This document shows, piece by piece, positions 1-8,960 of a DNA stretch of 64,000 bases; positions within the stretch are counted from its first letter, which is position 1, and each line of letters begins with the position of its first letter. The stretch is from positions 496,001-560,000 of the forward strand of contig CAWHEL010000002.1 in the NCBI GenBank assembly GCA_963828555.1, written 5' to 3'. The DNA is from JADJPO01 sp963828555. Lineage in GTDB: Bacteria; Actinomycetota; Actinomycetes; Actinomycetales; Kineosporiaceae. The position numbers and the translations under genes were made by a program. The notes under the pieces are model-generated. The model was given only the letters and a program-made list of their open reading frames with translations, had not been told where the DNA came from and ran no database searches.

Positions 1-823
1 CCACCGGCGTGGCCGGGCGGCCGATGAGCGACTCCAGGGTGCTGGGGTCCACGAGCAGCTCGCCGGCCTTGATGCCGCGGTCGGCGTCAGCGTAGATGGC
101 CGCGACCGGCTCGGGCAGTCCCGCCCCGACGAGGACGCCGGTGAAGGTGTCCAGCGGGAGGTCGGCGTAGCCGATGTCCTTGCCCGTGGCCTCGGAGGCG
201 ATCGCGGCGACCTCTGTCAGGGTGACGCCCGGCCCGCCGAGCTCGTAGGCCTTGCCCTCGTGGCCCTCGCCCGTGGCGACGACGGCCGCGGCGGCGGCGT
301 AGTCCGCGCGGGAGGCGAGACTCACCCGGCCCTCCCCGGCCGAGCCGGCGACACCGTGCGCCAGGTAGGTGGGCAGCTGGGCGGTGTAGTTCTCGGTGTA
401 CCAACTGTTGCGCAGGAACGTGTGCGGGATGCCGGAGGCGACGATGTAGGCCTCGGTGGCCTGGTGGTCCGCGGCGAGGATCAGCGTCGAGGTGTCGGCG
501 TTGGCGATCGAGGTGTAGACGATGCGGCCCACGCCGGCGCGCTGGGCGGCGTCCACCGCGTTGCGGTGCTGGCCCGGGCGGTCCTCGAAGCTGCTGCTCG
601 AGACGAGCACGAGGGTCTCGGCGCCGGCGAACGCGGCTTCCAGGCTCGCGGCGTCGGCGTAGTCGGCCTGCTTCACCGTCACACCGCGGGCGGCGAGGTC
701 GGCGATCCTCTCGGTCGAGCGGCCGGTCGCGGTGACGTCCGCGGCGGGGACGCCGCGCTCGAGCAGGGACTCAACGATCAGGCGACCCAGGTGGCCGGTG
801 ACTCCGGTGACGACGATGGACAC
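1..823 (-). CDS. NmrA-like NAD(P)-binding SDR, quinone oxidoreductase type (3' end outside window)
   Basis: The protein starts MSIVVTGVTGHLGRL, an atypical SDR with the glycine-rich nucleotide-binding motif GxTGxLG at residues 7-13. It continues with LVLVSSSS, an RPGQHRNAVDAA segment and an IVYTSIANAD strand, the pattern of NmrA/QorB-type NAD(P)H:quinone oxidoreductases, which reduce quinones in the cytosol. About 274 residues are visible and the C-terminus runs off the window. The GTG start at 823 is chosen because GGAGGA lies 4 bases upstream. An HxlR-family regulator is divergently transcribed 123 bp away, the arrangement of known qor/QorR redox pairs. The assignment to quinone reduction is by family and context; the substrate is not proven. 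Confidence 0.85.
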   Translation of the reverse strand, partial: MSIVVTGVTGHLGRLIVESLLERGVPAADVTATGRSTERIADLAARGVTVKQADYADAASLEAAFAGAETLVLVSSSSFEDRPGQHRNAVDAAQRAGVGRIVYTSIANADTSTLILAADHQATEAYIVASGIPHTFLRNSWYTENYTAQLPTYLAHGVAGSAGEGRVSLASRADYAAAAAVVATGEGHEGKAYELGGPGVTLTEVAAIASEATGKDIGYADLPLDTFTGVLVGAGLPEPVAAIYADADRGIKAGELLVDPSTLESLIGRPATPV

Positions 824-946
824 GTGTTCCTCCAGGTGAGAGATGCGGGGTGGCGGGCTGCGCGCCCTTGCTGTCGGTGGCAACCGGAGTACCGTTGTGT
901 TGCTTCCCGATGGAGAGCAGGCACTATTCGGTGCAGTACTTACCAG
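824..946. promoter_or_regulatory. Divergent promoter region of the oxidoreductase/HxlR pair
   Basis: This 123-bp gap separates two divergent start codons. It contains the short inverted repeat GCAC-N6-GTGC near 921-934 and the adjacent palindromic AGTACT, close to the regulator's own start. An HxlR-family repressor would be expected to bind here and control both genes. The exact operator is a guess. Confidence 0.35.
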
Positions 947-1330
947 GTGACTGTGCAGCTCAGCGCTCTGGAACCGGACCCCTATGCGGCGAACTGCCCC
1001 ACCCGCACCATGCTCGACCGGATCGGTGATCGATGGACCGTCCTGGTGGTCGGGCTGCTCTCCGACGGAGCGCTGAGGTTCAGCGAGCTGGGTCGGCGCA
1101 TCGACGGCATCAGCCAGAAGATGCTGACCCAGACCCTGCGCGGCCTGGAGCGGGACGGGCTGGTCACCCGCACCGTGCACGCCGAGGTACCGCCCCGGGT
1201 GGAATACGAGCTCACCGACCTCGGCCGCACCCTGATCGCCCCGCTCGATGCCCTTGACGCCTGGGCGCGCGCCCACATGAGCACGGTCGAGGAGGCCCGG
1301 CGCCGCTACGACGATGAGGCCGTGTCCTAG
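947..1330 (+). CDS. HxlR-family (DUF24) redox-sensing transcriptional regulator, QorR-like
   Basis: A 127-residue winged-helix protein: CPTRTMLDRIGDRWTVLVV, LRFSELGRRIDGISQKMLTQTLRGLERDGLV and YELTDLGRTLIAPL are the HxlR hallmarks. It has one N-terminal cysteine, at residue 17 if translation starts at the GTG at 947. That matches the position of the redox-active cysteine reported for Corynebacterium glutamicum QorR. The divergent neighbour is a quinone-oxidoreductase-like SDR, the usual target of such repressors. Its stop overlaps the stop of the convergent J-domain gene within a single CTAG. A longer upstream reading frame exists but has no family similarity, so the start was set at the domain boundary. 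Confidence 0.85.
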   Translation: MTVQLSALEPDPYAANCPTRTMLDRIGDRWTVLVVGLLSDGALRFSELGRRIDGISQKMLTQTLRGLERDGLVTRTVHAEVPPRVEYELTDLGRTLIAPLDALDAWARAHMSTVEEARRRYDDEAVS

Positions 1331-1857
1331 CCGGCGGAGGAGGGCCGCTGCGGCGCCCACCACAACGACGACGCCGCGGTGGCCTGGGCCATGCCCGACC
1401 ACAACGTGGTCGACCACACGGCTGGCGCCCACAACAGCGGCGCCCAACCGGCGTGGGGCGCGGTTCCGCCCGGGCCGGAGCCGGCAGCACCGGCATGGGG
1501 AGCGGCCGGCCCAGGAGCACCGGGGCCAGGGGAACTGGCACCGCTCGTCCTGGGGTTCTCGGGTCTGGCGGTGTTCGGCCGGGAGCTGCCGGCCCTGGTC
1601 CGCGGAGCCCTCGGCGAGGTGCTCAGACGGTGCCGCGTGCCGTCGTACTGGGCGCGCCGCACCCGGTTCGACAGCACCGCGTACGCCGCGCCGACCTCCT
1701 TGAACCGGCGTTCGGCCTTCAGACAGCCCGCGTTGGTGTCGGGGTGATGTTGCCGGACGAGCCTGCGATATGCCTGCTTGAGGGCGTCGTCGGTGCTGTC
1801 GTAGGGAACACCGAGGACGGTGTAGAGGTCCTTGGTCAGCCAGTCGTGAGCGGCCAT
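1327..1857 (-). CDS. J-domain (DnaJ-like) protein with low-complexity tail
   Basis: The N-terminus MAAHDWLTKDLYTVLGVP through RRAQYDG is a complete J domain of about 70 residues. The HPD tripeptide that stimulates Hsp70 ATPase lies in RRLVRQHHPDTN. After the J domain there is no G/F region, zinc-finger or C-terminal substrate-binding domain. Instead there are about 100 residues of Pro/Ala/Gly/Ser-rich sequence with two PHAG motifs. The ATG at 1857 follows GGAAGG at suitable spacing; an upstream in-frame ATG at 1971 would add unrelated residues. It probably recruits DnaK to unknown clients. The tail might be genuine or the result of an old frameshift; which cannot be told from this sequence. 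Confidence 0.75.
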   Translation of the reverse strand: MAAHDWLTKDLYTVLGVPYDSTDDALKQAYRRLVRQHHPDTNAGCLKAERRFKEVGAAYAVLSNRVRRAQYDGTRHRLSTSPRAPRTRAGSSRPNTARPENPRTSGASSPGPGAPGPAAPHAGAAGSGPGGTAPHAGWAPLLWAPAVWSTTLWSGMAQATAASSLWWAPQRPSSAG

Positions 1858-2071
1858 GAACGACCTTCCGTGGGGGAATCCCGGCAGATGAGGGCGCCGA
1901 TCGGTGGCTTCGACGCAGAGCGCTGGATCGCCGCGACGGGCTTCGTGCACCACGTCGGTCATCGGCTCCATCGCCGGGACGGCACCTCAACCATAGCCCG
2001 CTCCGGCACACCCGCTCCCCCACAACCACTGCCACCCAACGAAAAGTGGCTCCTGTCACACGACGCGGAGA

Positions 2072-3280
2072 TCAGCTCTCCGAGAGCAGCGCCGAGCGCA
2101 CAGCGCCGAAGCGGACCCGTTCTTGCTCCAGACGCAGGTTGTCGGCGTGGACGTTCTCGACCAGCTCACGGTAGAGCTGCTGCTCGGGGTCGGTCAGCCG
2201 GGCAAGCCGGGTGTTCACCGGCGCAGCCTCCACGCCCCAGTGGTCACGATGGGCCTCAAGGGTCTGACGGTCCATCAGCAGCGAGCGCGCCCGCGGCAGC
2301 ACTGATCGGAGCTGGTCCAGGATGGCGAACCCGTGGGTATCGAGATCACCCCAGTAATCCACCGTCCGATCAGCCAGCCAGCCGATCCCTGCCAGCCGGG
2401 TCACTCCGTATCCGCCGCCGAGCAGGGCGACGGCGTCCTCGATCTCGGGCAGGGCCAGGTAGGTGATCTCGTTCTCCACGATGACCGCCCGATGCCCGGG
2501 CACCGTGCACCCCGCCAGTTCCTGCACCCGCAAGGTCATCTCCGACGGCGCGCGGCCGGCGCCGTCGATCGGCCAGCCGGCGATCAGCGGGGAACCGTCG
2601 AGCCGCCGCAGCCGCACATACGACGGTTTGGTGGCGAACCGGTATCGCGCGGCGAACCTGCTCCTGGGGCAAGAGCCATCGATGCGCTCCGGCGGCAGGA
2701 CGGCATCCAGCAGCTCACCGAGCAGGGCCCGGTTCTGCTCGACGAACTTCGTGTCCACCCCGGGCACATCGATCTGCCGCAGATAGATCCGCGGCCCTGC
2801 GTGCTCGACGATCCACCTCACCACGGCCAACACTCGCGGCCACACCGGCGCGGCGGCGAGCAACTGCCGGGGGTGCACCCGTGCCCAGGGGACCAGCTCG
2901 GGATAGTCCGCTTCGGTCAACGTCATCAGGTCGGCGAAGATCGCGACCTCGTGGCTCACGCCGAGCAGCCGCCACAGCAGCGGCTCCTGATCGATCCGGG
3001 CACGGACGGGCAGCCGATTGGCTCCGATCAGCCGGCCCCCGATCGGCGCGTACTCCAGCTGGATCCCACCCGCCGTACCGACTGACTCCCAGGCCCGAAC
3101 CCAGTCCTGCACCTCGCCGAACCGGCCGGCCACGTCACGAACGGACGGTCCGCGCAGGGAGACCGACTGAGGGACGACGGGCTCACCCTGCGCCAGCGCG
3201 GTGAGGAAGTCGCCGCGTCGCCACCGCGTGCCGAGCGTCGCCACGACGTCGGCGCGAGTCGTCCAACCGGCGGTCGCCAC
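2072..3280 (-). CDS. jetD: Wadjet type I subunit JetD (TOPRIM-type nuclease, DUF3322/DUF2220)
   Basis: About 402 residues, the usual JetD length. The N-terminal half carries the DUF3322 region (WTTRADVVATLGTRWRRGDFL). The C-terminal half carries a TOPRIM-like core, with AVIVENEITYLALP and YWGDLDTHGFAIL at about residues 309-321, whose acidic residues bind metal. In characterised Wadjet systems JetD cleaves plasmid DNA trapped by the JetABC condensin. The chosen GTG at 3280 lies one base after the jetC stop (TGA-C-GTG); an alternative GTG at 3313 overlaps jetC by 32 bp. It is the last gene of the jetABCD operon. Confidence 0.93.
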   Translation of the reverse strand: MATAGWTTRADVVATLGTRWRRGDFLTALAQGEPVVPQSVSLRGPSVRDVAGRFGEVQDWVRAWESVGTAGGIQLEYAPIGGRLIGANRLPVRARIDQEPLLWRLLGVSHEVAIFADLMTLTEADYPELVPWARVHPRQLLAAAPVWPRVLAVVRWIVEHAGPRIYLRQIDVPGVDTKFVEQNRALLGELLDAVLPPERIDGSCPRSRFAARYRFATKPSYVRLRRLDGSPLIAGWPIDGAGRAPSEMTLRVQELAGCTVPGHRAVIVENEITYLALPEIEDAVALLGGGYGVTRLAGIGWLADRTVDYWGDLDTHGFAILDQLRSVLPRARSLLMDRQTLEAHRDHWGVEAAPVNTRLARLTDPEQQLYRELVENVHADNLRLEQERVRFGAVRSALLSES

Positions 3281-3281
3281 G

Positions 3282-6200
3282 TCACTCGACCCGAAGGCCC
3301 CGGTGGCGAGCACCTGCGTACTCGGCCTGCCGCTGCCGGAACTCCTCTATGGTCAGGGTCTGGATCCGCGAGCAGCTGCCGGTGCGGTTGTCGACGAACC
3401 CGACGGCGGCGACGTACGGCTCGATGATGTGGATCTTCTGCAACGGCGTGACGATCAGGAGCTGTAGCCCCAGGGTCCGGAACAGGTTCAGCGCGTAGCG
3501 GGTCGATTCGTCCGAGCCCCGCCCGAAGGCCTCGTCGATGACGACGAACCGGAACGTGCGCGACGTCGCCGTGCCCCAGTCGAGCTTGAACTGATAGGCC
3601 AGCGACGCAGCCAGAATGGTGTAGGCCAGCTTCTCCTTCTGACCCCCGGACTTGCCGGCGGTGTCGGCGTAGGTCTCGTGCTCGACGTCGTCCTCACGGC
3701 GCCGCTCGGAGGCGACGAACACCACCCAGTTGCGCACATCAGTGACCCGCCTGGCCCACGCCTGATCGGTCTCGGTCTGCCCGGGTCGGCCCCGGAACCG
3801 CTCGATGAGACGCTGCACCTGGAGGAACTTCTGCTCGGAGTACTGGTCGGCGTCACCTCCGGCGAGGCTGTTGTCGGTGCAGGCGCGCAACTCCTGGCGG
3901 AAGTCGCGGATCTCCACGCTGGGGGACGGCTGCGTCTCCAGCCGGATGTACCGCCCCGGGTTGTAGTCGATCACCAGCAGCGAATCGTTGATCCGGTCGA
4001 TCCGCTCCCGGATCAGCTCCAGCTCCGTCGTCAACGCCGACTGGAAACCGGCGACGTCGCGGATCGTGTTCGTGTTCAGGTAGGTCTTGAACTCGGCCTC
4101 GAAGCGCGGCAGGTCGTCCTGCTGGAGCCGATCGTGCAACCGGCGGTACTCCACCGCCGCGGCGACCGAACTGTCCATGTCGGTGGTCTCGGCGGCGTAG
4201 TCGGTGCGGAACCGGTGCATCAGCGCACCGATCCGGTTGGCCAGGGTCCGCTGCTGCTCGGTGCGGCGGCCGAGATCGTCGTTGAGCAGGGCCGTGGTGG
4301 TCGCCTGCCAACGCTCGTAGGTCTGCGGGGTCACCTCGCCCGCACCGACGACCCCGTCCTTGGCGGCACGCCGGGCCAGAGCCTCGAAACGTGCTCGTGC
4401 GGAATCCGCTTCGGGGCTGGACAGCCGGACGCGTGCCTCCGCAGCCCGGGCCCGGTAGTCCGCCAGCTCATGACGCGCCGCCCCCAGCCGTGTCGTGGCC
4501 CCGCTCCTGGCGGACTCTGCACCGACGATCCCCTCACGCACCGAGCTGAGCTCCGCGGTGACCCGGGCGAGGTCGCGCGAGGACCGCTGCAGCTCGGCCC
4601 GATCGCGCTCGAGGCGGGTGATGCGTGCGGCCACCGTGCGCCAATCCAGGTCGGCCCAGGTGTCGATCTCGGCCAGCTTGGCGATCAGGCTCCGCCGCGC
4701 GGTCGAGGCGTCCAGCTCCGCCTTGACCTGCGCCAGCCTCGTGGCGGCCCCGGCCAGCTGCCGCTGGAATCGCTGCCCCTGGGCGAGCAGGGCGTCGATC
4801 TTGGCCTCTGGATCCCAGCCCAGGACGTAACCCCGCCGGTCGTCGACCGCCCGGTCGTCGTTCTTCTCGTGCCGGTGGCCGGAACGGACCTGGCCCGCCC
4901 GGGTGACGGCCTTCTCACAGCTTCGGAACTCCGACGTGGCGGTGGCGCAGTGGTGGTCGGCCCGGCGCCACAGCTCGCGCTCCACCCAGGTGTAGAACGG
5001 CGAGTCCTCCCGGATCTGCAGCTTGCCGTACAACGGATCAGCGGGCACGCCACCGGCCAGCCGGGGCAGCTCTGGCGCAGCCACGGCGGCAACCGTCGCG
5101 GGCACCCGGTAGTAGACCAGCCGGAGCCCGAGGTGGTTGGCATCGATCCAGTCCGAGACCGCCGGGTAGTGCAGGCTCGGCACCAGCATCGACACGCCGA
5201 ACCCGTGCAGAACACGCTCTGCCGCACCCTCCCACGGCGCTGCCTCGGGGCGCACCTGGATCAGCTCTCCCGCGAAGGGGAGCTCCTCCACGGGCAGCGA
5301 CAACGCCGCCGCCATCCGCTCGCGCATCTCGAGCAGGCGGCGCGGCAGGTTGCTGCGGTTGCCCTGCAGGCTGGCGAGCTCGGCGTTCAGCTCCTTCGAC
5401 TCGGCCATCAGGGTCGTCTGCTCGACGGCGACCTCGGTCAGTCGGTTCTGGCATTCCGCCTGCGCTGCGTCGGCCTCGTCGGCGGCCGTGTCGACCTGGC
5501 GGCGTAGCGCCTCGAACTGCGCCTCGTCGTCCGGCTCGGTCAGCCGGGCCTCGCCGAGCAGTTCGGTGAACCGCTCGTGCCGGTGCCGGCGGCGGTCTCG
5601 CTCGGCGGCCTCCGCCACGAGCTGGCGTTCCAGATCTGCCAGGCGACCGCCGCCGTACCCTGCCTGTTCGACCAGCAGCTGCTGCTCGCGGCCGCGCAGC
5701 TCCGTGAGGTCGGCCTCTGCCCGCTGCCCCTCGGCCTCCAGGCCCTCGATCCGTTCCCGGCAGGTCCGCTCGCTCTCCAGCAGCAGGCGGAGAGCGGCGT
5801 CGGCGCAGAAGTAGGGCAGCGCGTCGCGGTCGGCGACGACGTCGGCGATCCGCGCCGACAGGGCGTCGTGCGCATCGCACTCGGCCAGCAGCGGCTGGAG
5901 TCGTTGGAGCTGTTCGCGGGCCCGCACCACGGTCGCGTGCGCCCGGGTGAGGTCCTCGAAGTGGGCCACCAGCCGGTCCACCCAGCCCGCGGAGTCGAAC
6001 GGCTCGAGCATGTGGTGCCGCACGAACTCGTTCAGATCGGAGACCGACTTCATCGACACGGTCTGGTGGAACAGCTCCAGGGCCTGATCGGACTCGATGC
6101 CCAGTCGTCGGCGCAGGTCACGCCCGTATTCGGGGTAGTGGTCGTAGACCCGGGCGCCGCGCTCGCGCAGCCGGCGCCGCAACGCGGTCACGTCACTGCC

Positions 6201-6719
6201 GAAGTCGGCGAAGTCACCGGCCACGTTGAGCGGCTTCTCCGCGACGCAGTAGAACCGCTCGGGTTGACCCTGGTGCGCCTGGCGCATCCAGAACACCTGG
6301 GCGATGGTCACGGTCAGATCGAGCCCAGCGTTGACGAACCGGCCGAGAAGGACCGAGTAGGTCTGCCCCTCGGTTCTCAACCCGACAGCCCGGGAGGCGC
6401 CGGTGCTCTCGTTCCGCTCGGACTTGTAGTGCCCTTGGACGTAGGAGCGCAGATCACGTTCACGGCTGCCGGCACCGGCCGCCTTGTTGTAGGCGACCCG
6501 GTTGGCCGGCAGCAACAGCGTGGTCACGGCGTCCACCAGCGTGGACTTGCCCGAACCGATGTCACCGGTGAGCAGGGCGGTCTGCCCGGCGACGTCGAAG
6601 GTCCACACATGGCGGTCGAAGGTGCCCCAGTTGAACACCTCGAGCCGCTCCAGCCGGAAACCCGGACGATGCCCGCCGGCGAGGTCGTCGAGCTCGACGG
6701 CGCTGAACAGGGCGGTCAC
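3282..6719 (-). CDS. jetC: Wadjet type I subunit JetC (SMC/MukB-like condensin ATPase)
   Basis: 1145 residues, a full-length Wadjet SMC-like ATPase. Walker A is GDIGSGKST at residues 52-60. A long central region rich in Arg/Glu/Leu heptads forms the coiled coil. Near the C-terminus are the ABC signature SGGQKEKLAY at about residue 1024 and Walker B FVVIDEAFGRGSDES, with catalytic D1062 and E1063. JetC would load on DNA, extrude loops and present small circles to JetD. The GTG at 6719 overlaps the jetB stop as GTGA, so a longer reading frame upstream was rejected. All ATPase motifs are intact, which suggests a functional system. Confidence 0.95.
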   Translation of the reverse strand: MTALFSAVELDDLAGGHRPGFRLERLEVFNWGTFDRHVWTFDVAGQTALLTGDIGSGKSTLVDAVTTLLLPANRVAYNKAAGAGSRERDLRSYVQGHYKSERNESTGASRAVGLRTEGQTYSVLLGRFVNAGLDLTVTIAQVFWMRQAHQGQPERFYCVAEKPLNVAGDFADFGSDVTALRRRLRERGARVYDHYPEYGRDLRRRLGIESDQALELFHQTVSMKSVSDLNEFVRHHMLEPFDSAGWVDRLVAHFEDLTRAHATVVRAREQLQRLQPLLAECDAHDALSARIADVVADRDALPYFCADAALRLLLESERTCRERIEGLEAEGQRAEADLTELRGREQQLLVEQAGYGGGRLADLERQLVAEAAERDRRRHRHERFTELLGEARLTEPDDEAQFEALRRQVDTAADEADAAQAECQNRLTEVAVEQTTLMAESKELNAELASLQGNRSNLPRRLLEMRERMAAALSLPVEELPFAGELIQVRPEAAPWEGAAERVLHGFGVSMLVPSLHYPAVSDWIDANHLGLRLVYYRVPATVAAVAAPELPRLAGGVPADPLYGKLQIREDSPFYTWVERELWRRADHHCATATSEFRSCEKAVTRAGQVRSGHRHEKNDDRAVDDRRGYVLGWDPEAKIDALLAQGQRFQRQLAGAATRLAQVKAELDASTARRSLIAKLAEIDTWADLDWRTVAARITRLERDRAELQRSSRDLARVTAELSSVREGIVGAESARSGATTRLGAARHELADYRARAAEARVRLSSPEADSARARFEALARRAAKDGVVGAGEVTPQTYERWQATTTALLNDDLGRRTEQQRTLANRIGALMHRFRTDYAAETTDMDSSVAAAVEYRRLHDRLQQDDLPRFEAEFKTYLNTNTIRDVAGFQSALTTELELIRERIDRINDSLLVIDYNPGRYIRLETQPSPSVEIRDFRQELRACTDNSLAGGDADQYSEQKFLQVQRLIERFRGRPGQTETDQAWARRVTDVRNWVVFVASERRREDDVEHETYADTAGKSGGQKEKLAYTILAASLAYQFKLDWGTATSRTFRFVVIDEAFGRGSDESTRYALNLFRTLGLQLLIVTPLQKIHIIEPYVAAVGFVDNRTGSCSRIQTLTIEEFRQRQAEYAGARHRGLRVE

Positions 6720-7360
6720 GGCAGGCTCTCCGAGGTGGCCGGCGCCTCGTCGTCCGGGACAGCGCCGACCTGCAGGGCGTAGCGACGCAGCCCGTCGTCG
6801 AGACCGGCGAGCCACTGCGCGTCGACAAAGGCCTTGAGGATGCGGCGGATCTCGTAGGCCCCTTCCGCATCGCGCACCATGCGCAGGAACCCCAACTCGA
6901 CCGCCTTGGCGATATGGGCGTCGACCTGGTCCACCAGGCGGGTCTCGGTGGTGTGCTGGGGCAGGAAGACCTCGAGCAGGTCGATGATCTGTCGACGGGT
7001 GAGCACACAGGCGGTTCCGCTGTCGGTGGCATCGAACTCGGCCAGCCGCTTGCGCAGCAGTGCGAGCAGCAGGCTGACCGGGAAGCTCAGTGAGCGGCGC
7101 GGTACCAGCCGGGGAACGGTGCGCTCGCCGTCGTCACCGTCCGTCTCATCGTCCCGCTGGCGCAGGAAGGCATACCCCTCCGCCTCGTCCACCACCATGG
7201 TCAGGCCGATGGTGGCCACGTAGTCGCGCGCCGCCGGCTGCAGCTGGAGCAGGTGCCGCCAGACCTTGGGGTGGGTGTCGGCGTAGACCACGCCCTTCAT
7301 CAGGGAGGTCACTACCAGCGGCAGATCGAGCTCGCTGCGCGCAAGGGGCGTCACGGTCAC
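6716..7360 (-). CDS. jetB: Wadjet type I subunit JetB (MukE-like, DUF4194)
   Basis: A 214-residue DUF4194 protein: LVVTSLMKGVVYADTHPKVWRHLLQLQPAARDYVATIGLTMVVDEAEGYAFL is the typical N-terminal winged-helix segment, and SFPVSLLLALLRKRLAEFD with RRQIIDLLEVFLP the second. It corresponds to the MukE-type kleisin-associated subunit that bridges JetA and the JetC heads. Its GTG start overlaps the jetA stop (GTGA at 7357-7360) and its TGA overlaps the jetC start, so the three proteins are translationally coupled. An acidic insert, DDETDGDDGER, sits near residue 72. Confidence 0.92.
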   Translation of the reverse strand: MTVTPLARSELDLPLVVTSLMKGVVYADTHPKVWRHLLQLQPAARDYVATIGLTMVVDEAEGYAFLRQRDDETDGDDGERTVPRLVPRRSLSFPVSLLLALLRKRLAEFDATDSGTACVLTRRQIIDLLEVFLPQHTTETRLVDQVDAHIAKAVELGFLRMVRDAEGAYEIRRILKAFVDAQWLAGLDDGLRRYALQVGAVPDDEAPATSESLP

Positions 7361-8823
7361 CGAGGAACCTCCTCACGCAGGCGCGGACCGCCCGAGCGGG
7401 CGTAGCTGACCGCCGGAAGGCGCGCCGTGCGGACCTCGCCATCGGCGACTGTCCAGGACAGGTCGGTCTGCACGGTCTCATCGAACACGATGTCGAAACC
7501 CTCGTCCTTCAAAGCAAGGTAGGCGACCACCTCGGCCAGCCCGAGCTCGATCGGCGCCTCGCGAACGATGTCCAACAGGCTCACCTGGTCGCGGGACTGC
7601 AGTGCTCGCCGGACCGTCGAGGTCAACCTGGCCGTGTCGACGAAGACCTGCTCGAACAACAACGAAGTGTCCAGATCCGGCTCCCCGTCGACGATGTCGC
7701 TGCTGACCAGGGCGACCTTGCTGGCCGCGGTATACAGCGGGCGCTCCAGGGGCAGCGCCACCCGAGGAGCCGTCGCGTCGATCTCGGTGAACGTGGCGGA
7801 CGGCGCCTGATCGCGCACGACGAGCGCCGTGGCCTCGATACTGCGCACGAGGTCGACCACCCGGCGGTTCTCCAGCCACACCCGGTCGTCCAGGAACCGC
7901 CGCAGCTGCTCGGACAGCTGCCGGACGGTGGACTGGGTGCGCTCACCCGCTTCGAGCCAGTCGTGGTGGATATGCCGCATCCGCGGGTCCGGATCGCCGA
8001 TCCCGGGCAGGGCGTGGGTGCGGGAGAGCAGGTCGACGAATTCCTCCTGGCGCAGGGGCGAGAGCAGGAAGTCGTAGAACGCGTGGAAACTGCGCCCCTG
8101 GTCGGAGTCGCTGATCGAGGAGCGGCTGCCGAGGACGTCGTCCAGCAGCTCGCCCTTGGACCCACCCCACGCGGCCACCTGTTGACGCAGATCCCGGTCG
8201 AGCGCCCGGAAGTTGGCTTCCACCTCGCGGAAGTCCGCGAGCAGAGCGCGGGACGTCGTGGCGAACTGCTGGTACCGATCGCGCAGACCGGTGCCGTCCA
8301 GGACGGGGACGTCCCCTTCCCGGACCCGGGCGATCTCGGCGTCCAGCTCCGCCAGCCGCCGATGCAGTTCGGCCAGGCGGACCGCGGGGTCGCTCTCGCT
8401 GCCGTGGACCATCTGACGCAGCAGGTCGAAGACCGTGTTCAAGCGCGACTCGGTGCCGACGAACTCGCGCGACTGCAGGCTGGAGAGCCAGGCGAGGGCC
8501 CGTTCGACGTCCGCTGTCGCGTCGTAGTGCGGCTCGGTCTGCCCCGGCGGGTAGTACTTGCGCAGCCAGCCGGCCTCTGGGGCCGACCAGTCCGCCAGGT
8601 AGGCGACCGCCGGGCGCGGGAAGGTGCCCTCACCCAGACGCTGGTTCAGGGCATACAGCTCGTCGTCGAGGCGGCGGGTCAGGTCGCCGGCGGAGATCGC
8701 ACGCACGTTCTCCTCGACGAAGACGCGCCCCAGGAAGCTCAGCACCAGGGCGGCGTTGTCCGCGCGCAGCAGCCGCCACGCGGGGTGATGGCGCCGCAGG
8801 GCATCGAGCGTGTCGAACTCCAC
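7357..8823 (-). CDS. jetA: Wadjet type I subunit JetA (MukF-like kleisin, DUF3375)
   Basis: 488 residues, matching DUF3375. The N-terminus LRRHHPAWRLLRADNAALVLSFLGRVFVEENVRAI and FVGTESRLNTVFDLLRQMV are diagnostic. The middle is helical and charged, as expected for the kleisin that links the two JetC heads, and the C-terminal part contains winged-helix-like sequence. It is the first gene of the operon. The GTG at 8823 is the start; GGGG lies directly before it, so the ribosome site is weak. A strong hairpin at 8918-8955 insulates it from the upstream YCII gene, so the promoter should lie in about 8824-8917. Confidence 0.92.
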   Translation of the reverse strand: MEFDTLDALRRHHPAWRLLRADNAALVLSFLGRVFVEENVRAISAGDLTRRLDDELYALNQRLGEGTFPRPAVAYLADWSAPEAGWLRKYYPPGQTEPHYDATADVERALAWLSSLQSREFVGTESRLNTVFDLLRQMVHGSESDPAVRLAELHRRLAELDAEIARVREGDVPVLDGTGLRDRYQQFATTSRALLADFREVEANFRALDRDLRQQVAAWGGSKGELLDDVLGSRSSISDSDQGRSFHAFYDFLLSPLRQEEFVDLLSRTHALPGIGDPDPRMRHIHHDWLEAGERTQSTVRQLSEQLRRFLDDRVWLENRRVVDLVRSIEATALVVRDQAPSATFTEIDATAPRVALPLERPLYTAASKVALVSSDIVDGEPDLDTSLLFEQVFVDTARLTSTVRRALQSRDQVSLLDIVREAPIELGLAEVVAYLALKDEGFDIVFDETVQTDLSWTVADGEVRTARLPAVSYARSGGPRLREEVPR

Positions 8824-8917
8824 CCCCTGAGCCTACGGAGGCCCACCGACAACGGGTGCCCGAACCAGCGCAGCGACGCGACGTCATCTGAGGTACTCGG
8901 CGTCGTCGTCCGGTGAA

Positions 8918-8955
8918 CGGGGGACGGAGACCCTTCGCGGGGTCCCCGTCCCCCG
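8918..8955 (-). terminator. Strong hairpin between the YCII gene and jetA
   Basis: CGGGGGACGG at 8918-8927 pairs with CCGTCCCCCG at 8946-8955. The inner stem continues for five more pairs after one A-C mismatch, closing a TTCGCG loop, about 15 pairs in all. It lies 5 bases past the stop of the YCII gene on the minus strand. There is no U-run, as is common in high-GC actinobacteria. Read as a terminator that also separates the defence operon from upstream transcription. Confidence 0.7.
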
Positions 8956-8960
8956 CTCTG

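Noticed and set aside
1379..1747. 122-codon plus-strand reading frame opposite the J-domain tail
   Set aside because: Low-complexity Pro/Gly/Ala translation antisense to the J-domain gene; no ribosome site.
3678..5507. 609-codon plus-strand reading frame opposite jetC
   Set aside because: It is the antisense shadow of the JetC coiled-coil region; composition is high-GC third-frame and it has no domain.
6720..6815. N-terminal extension of JetC
   Set aside because: Arg/Gly/Pro-rich shadow of jetB; the GTGA overlap gives the natural start.
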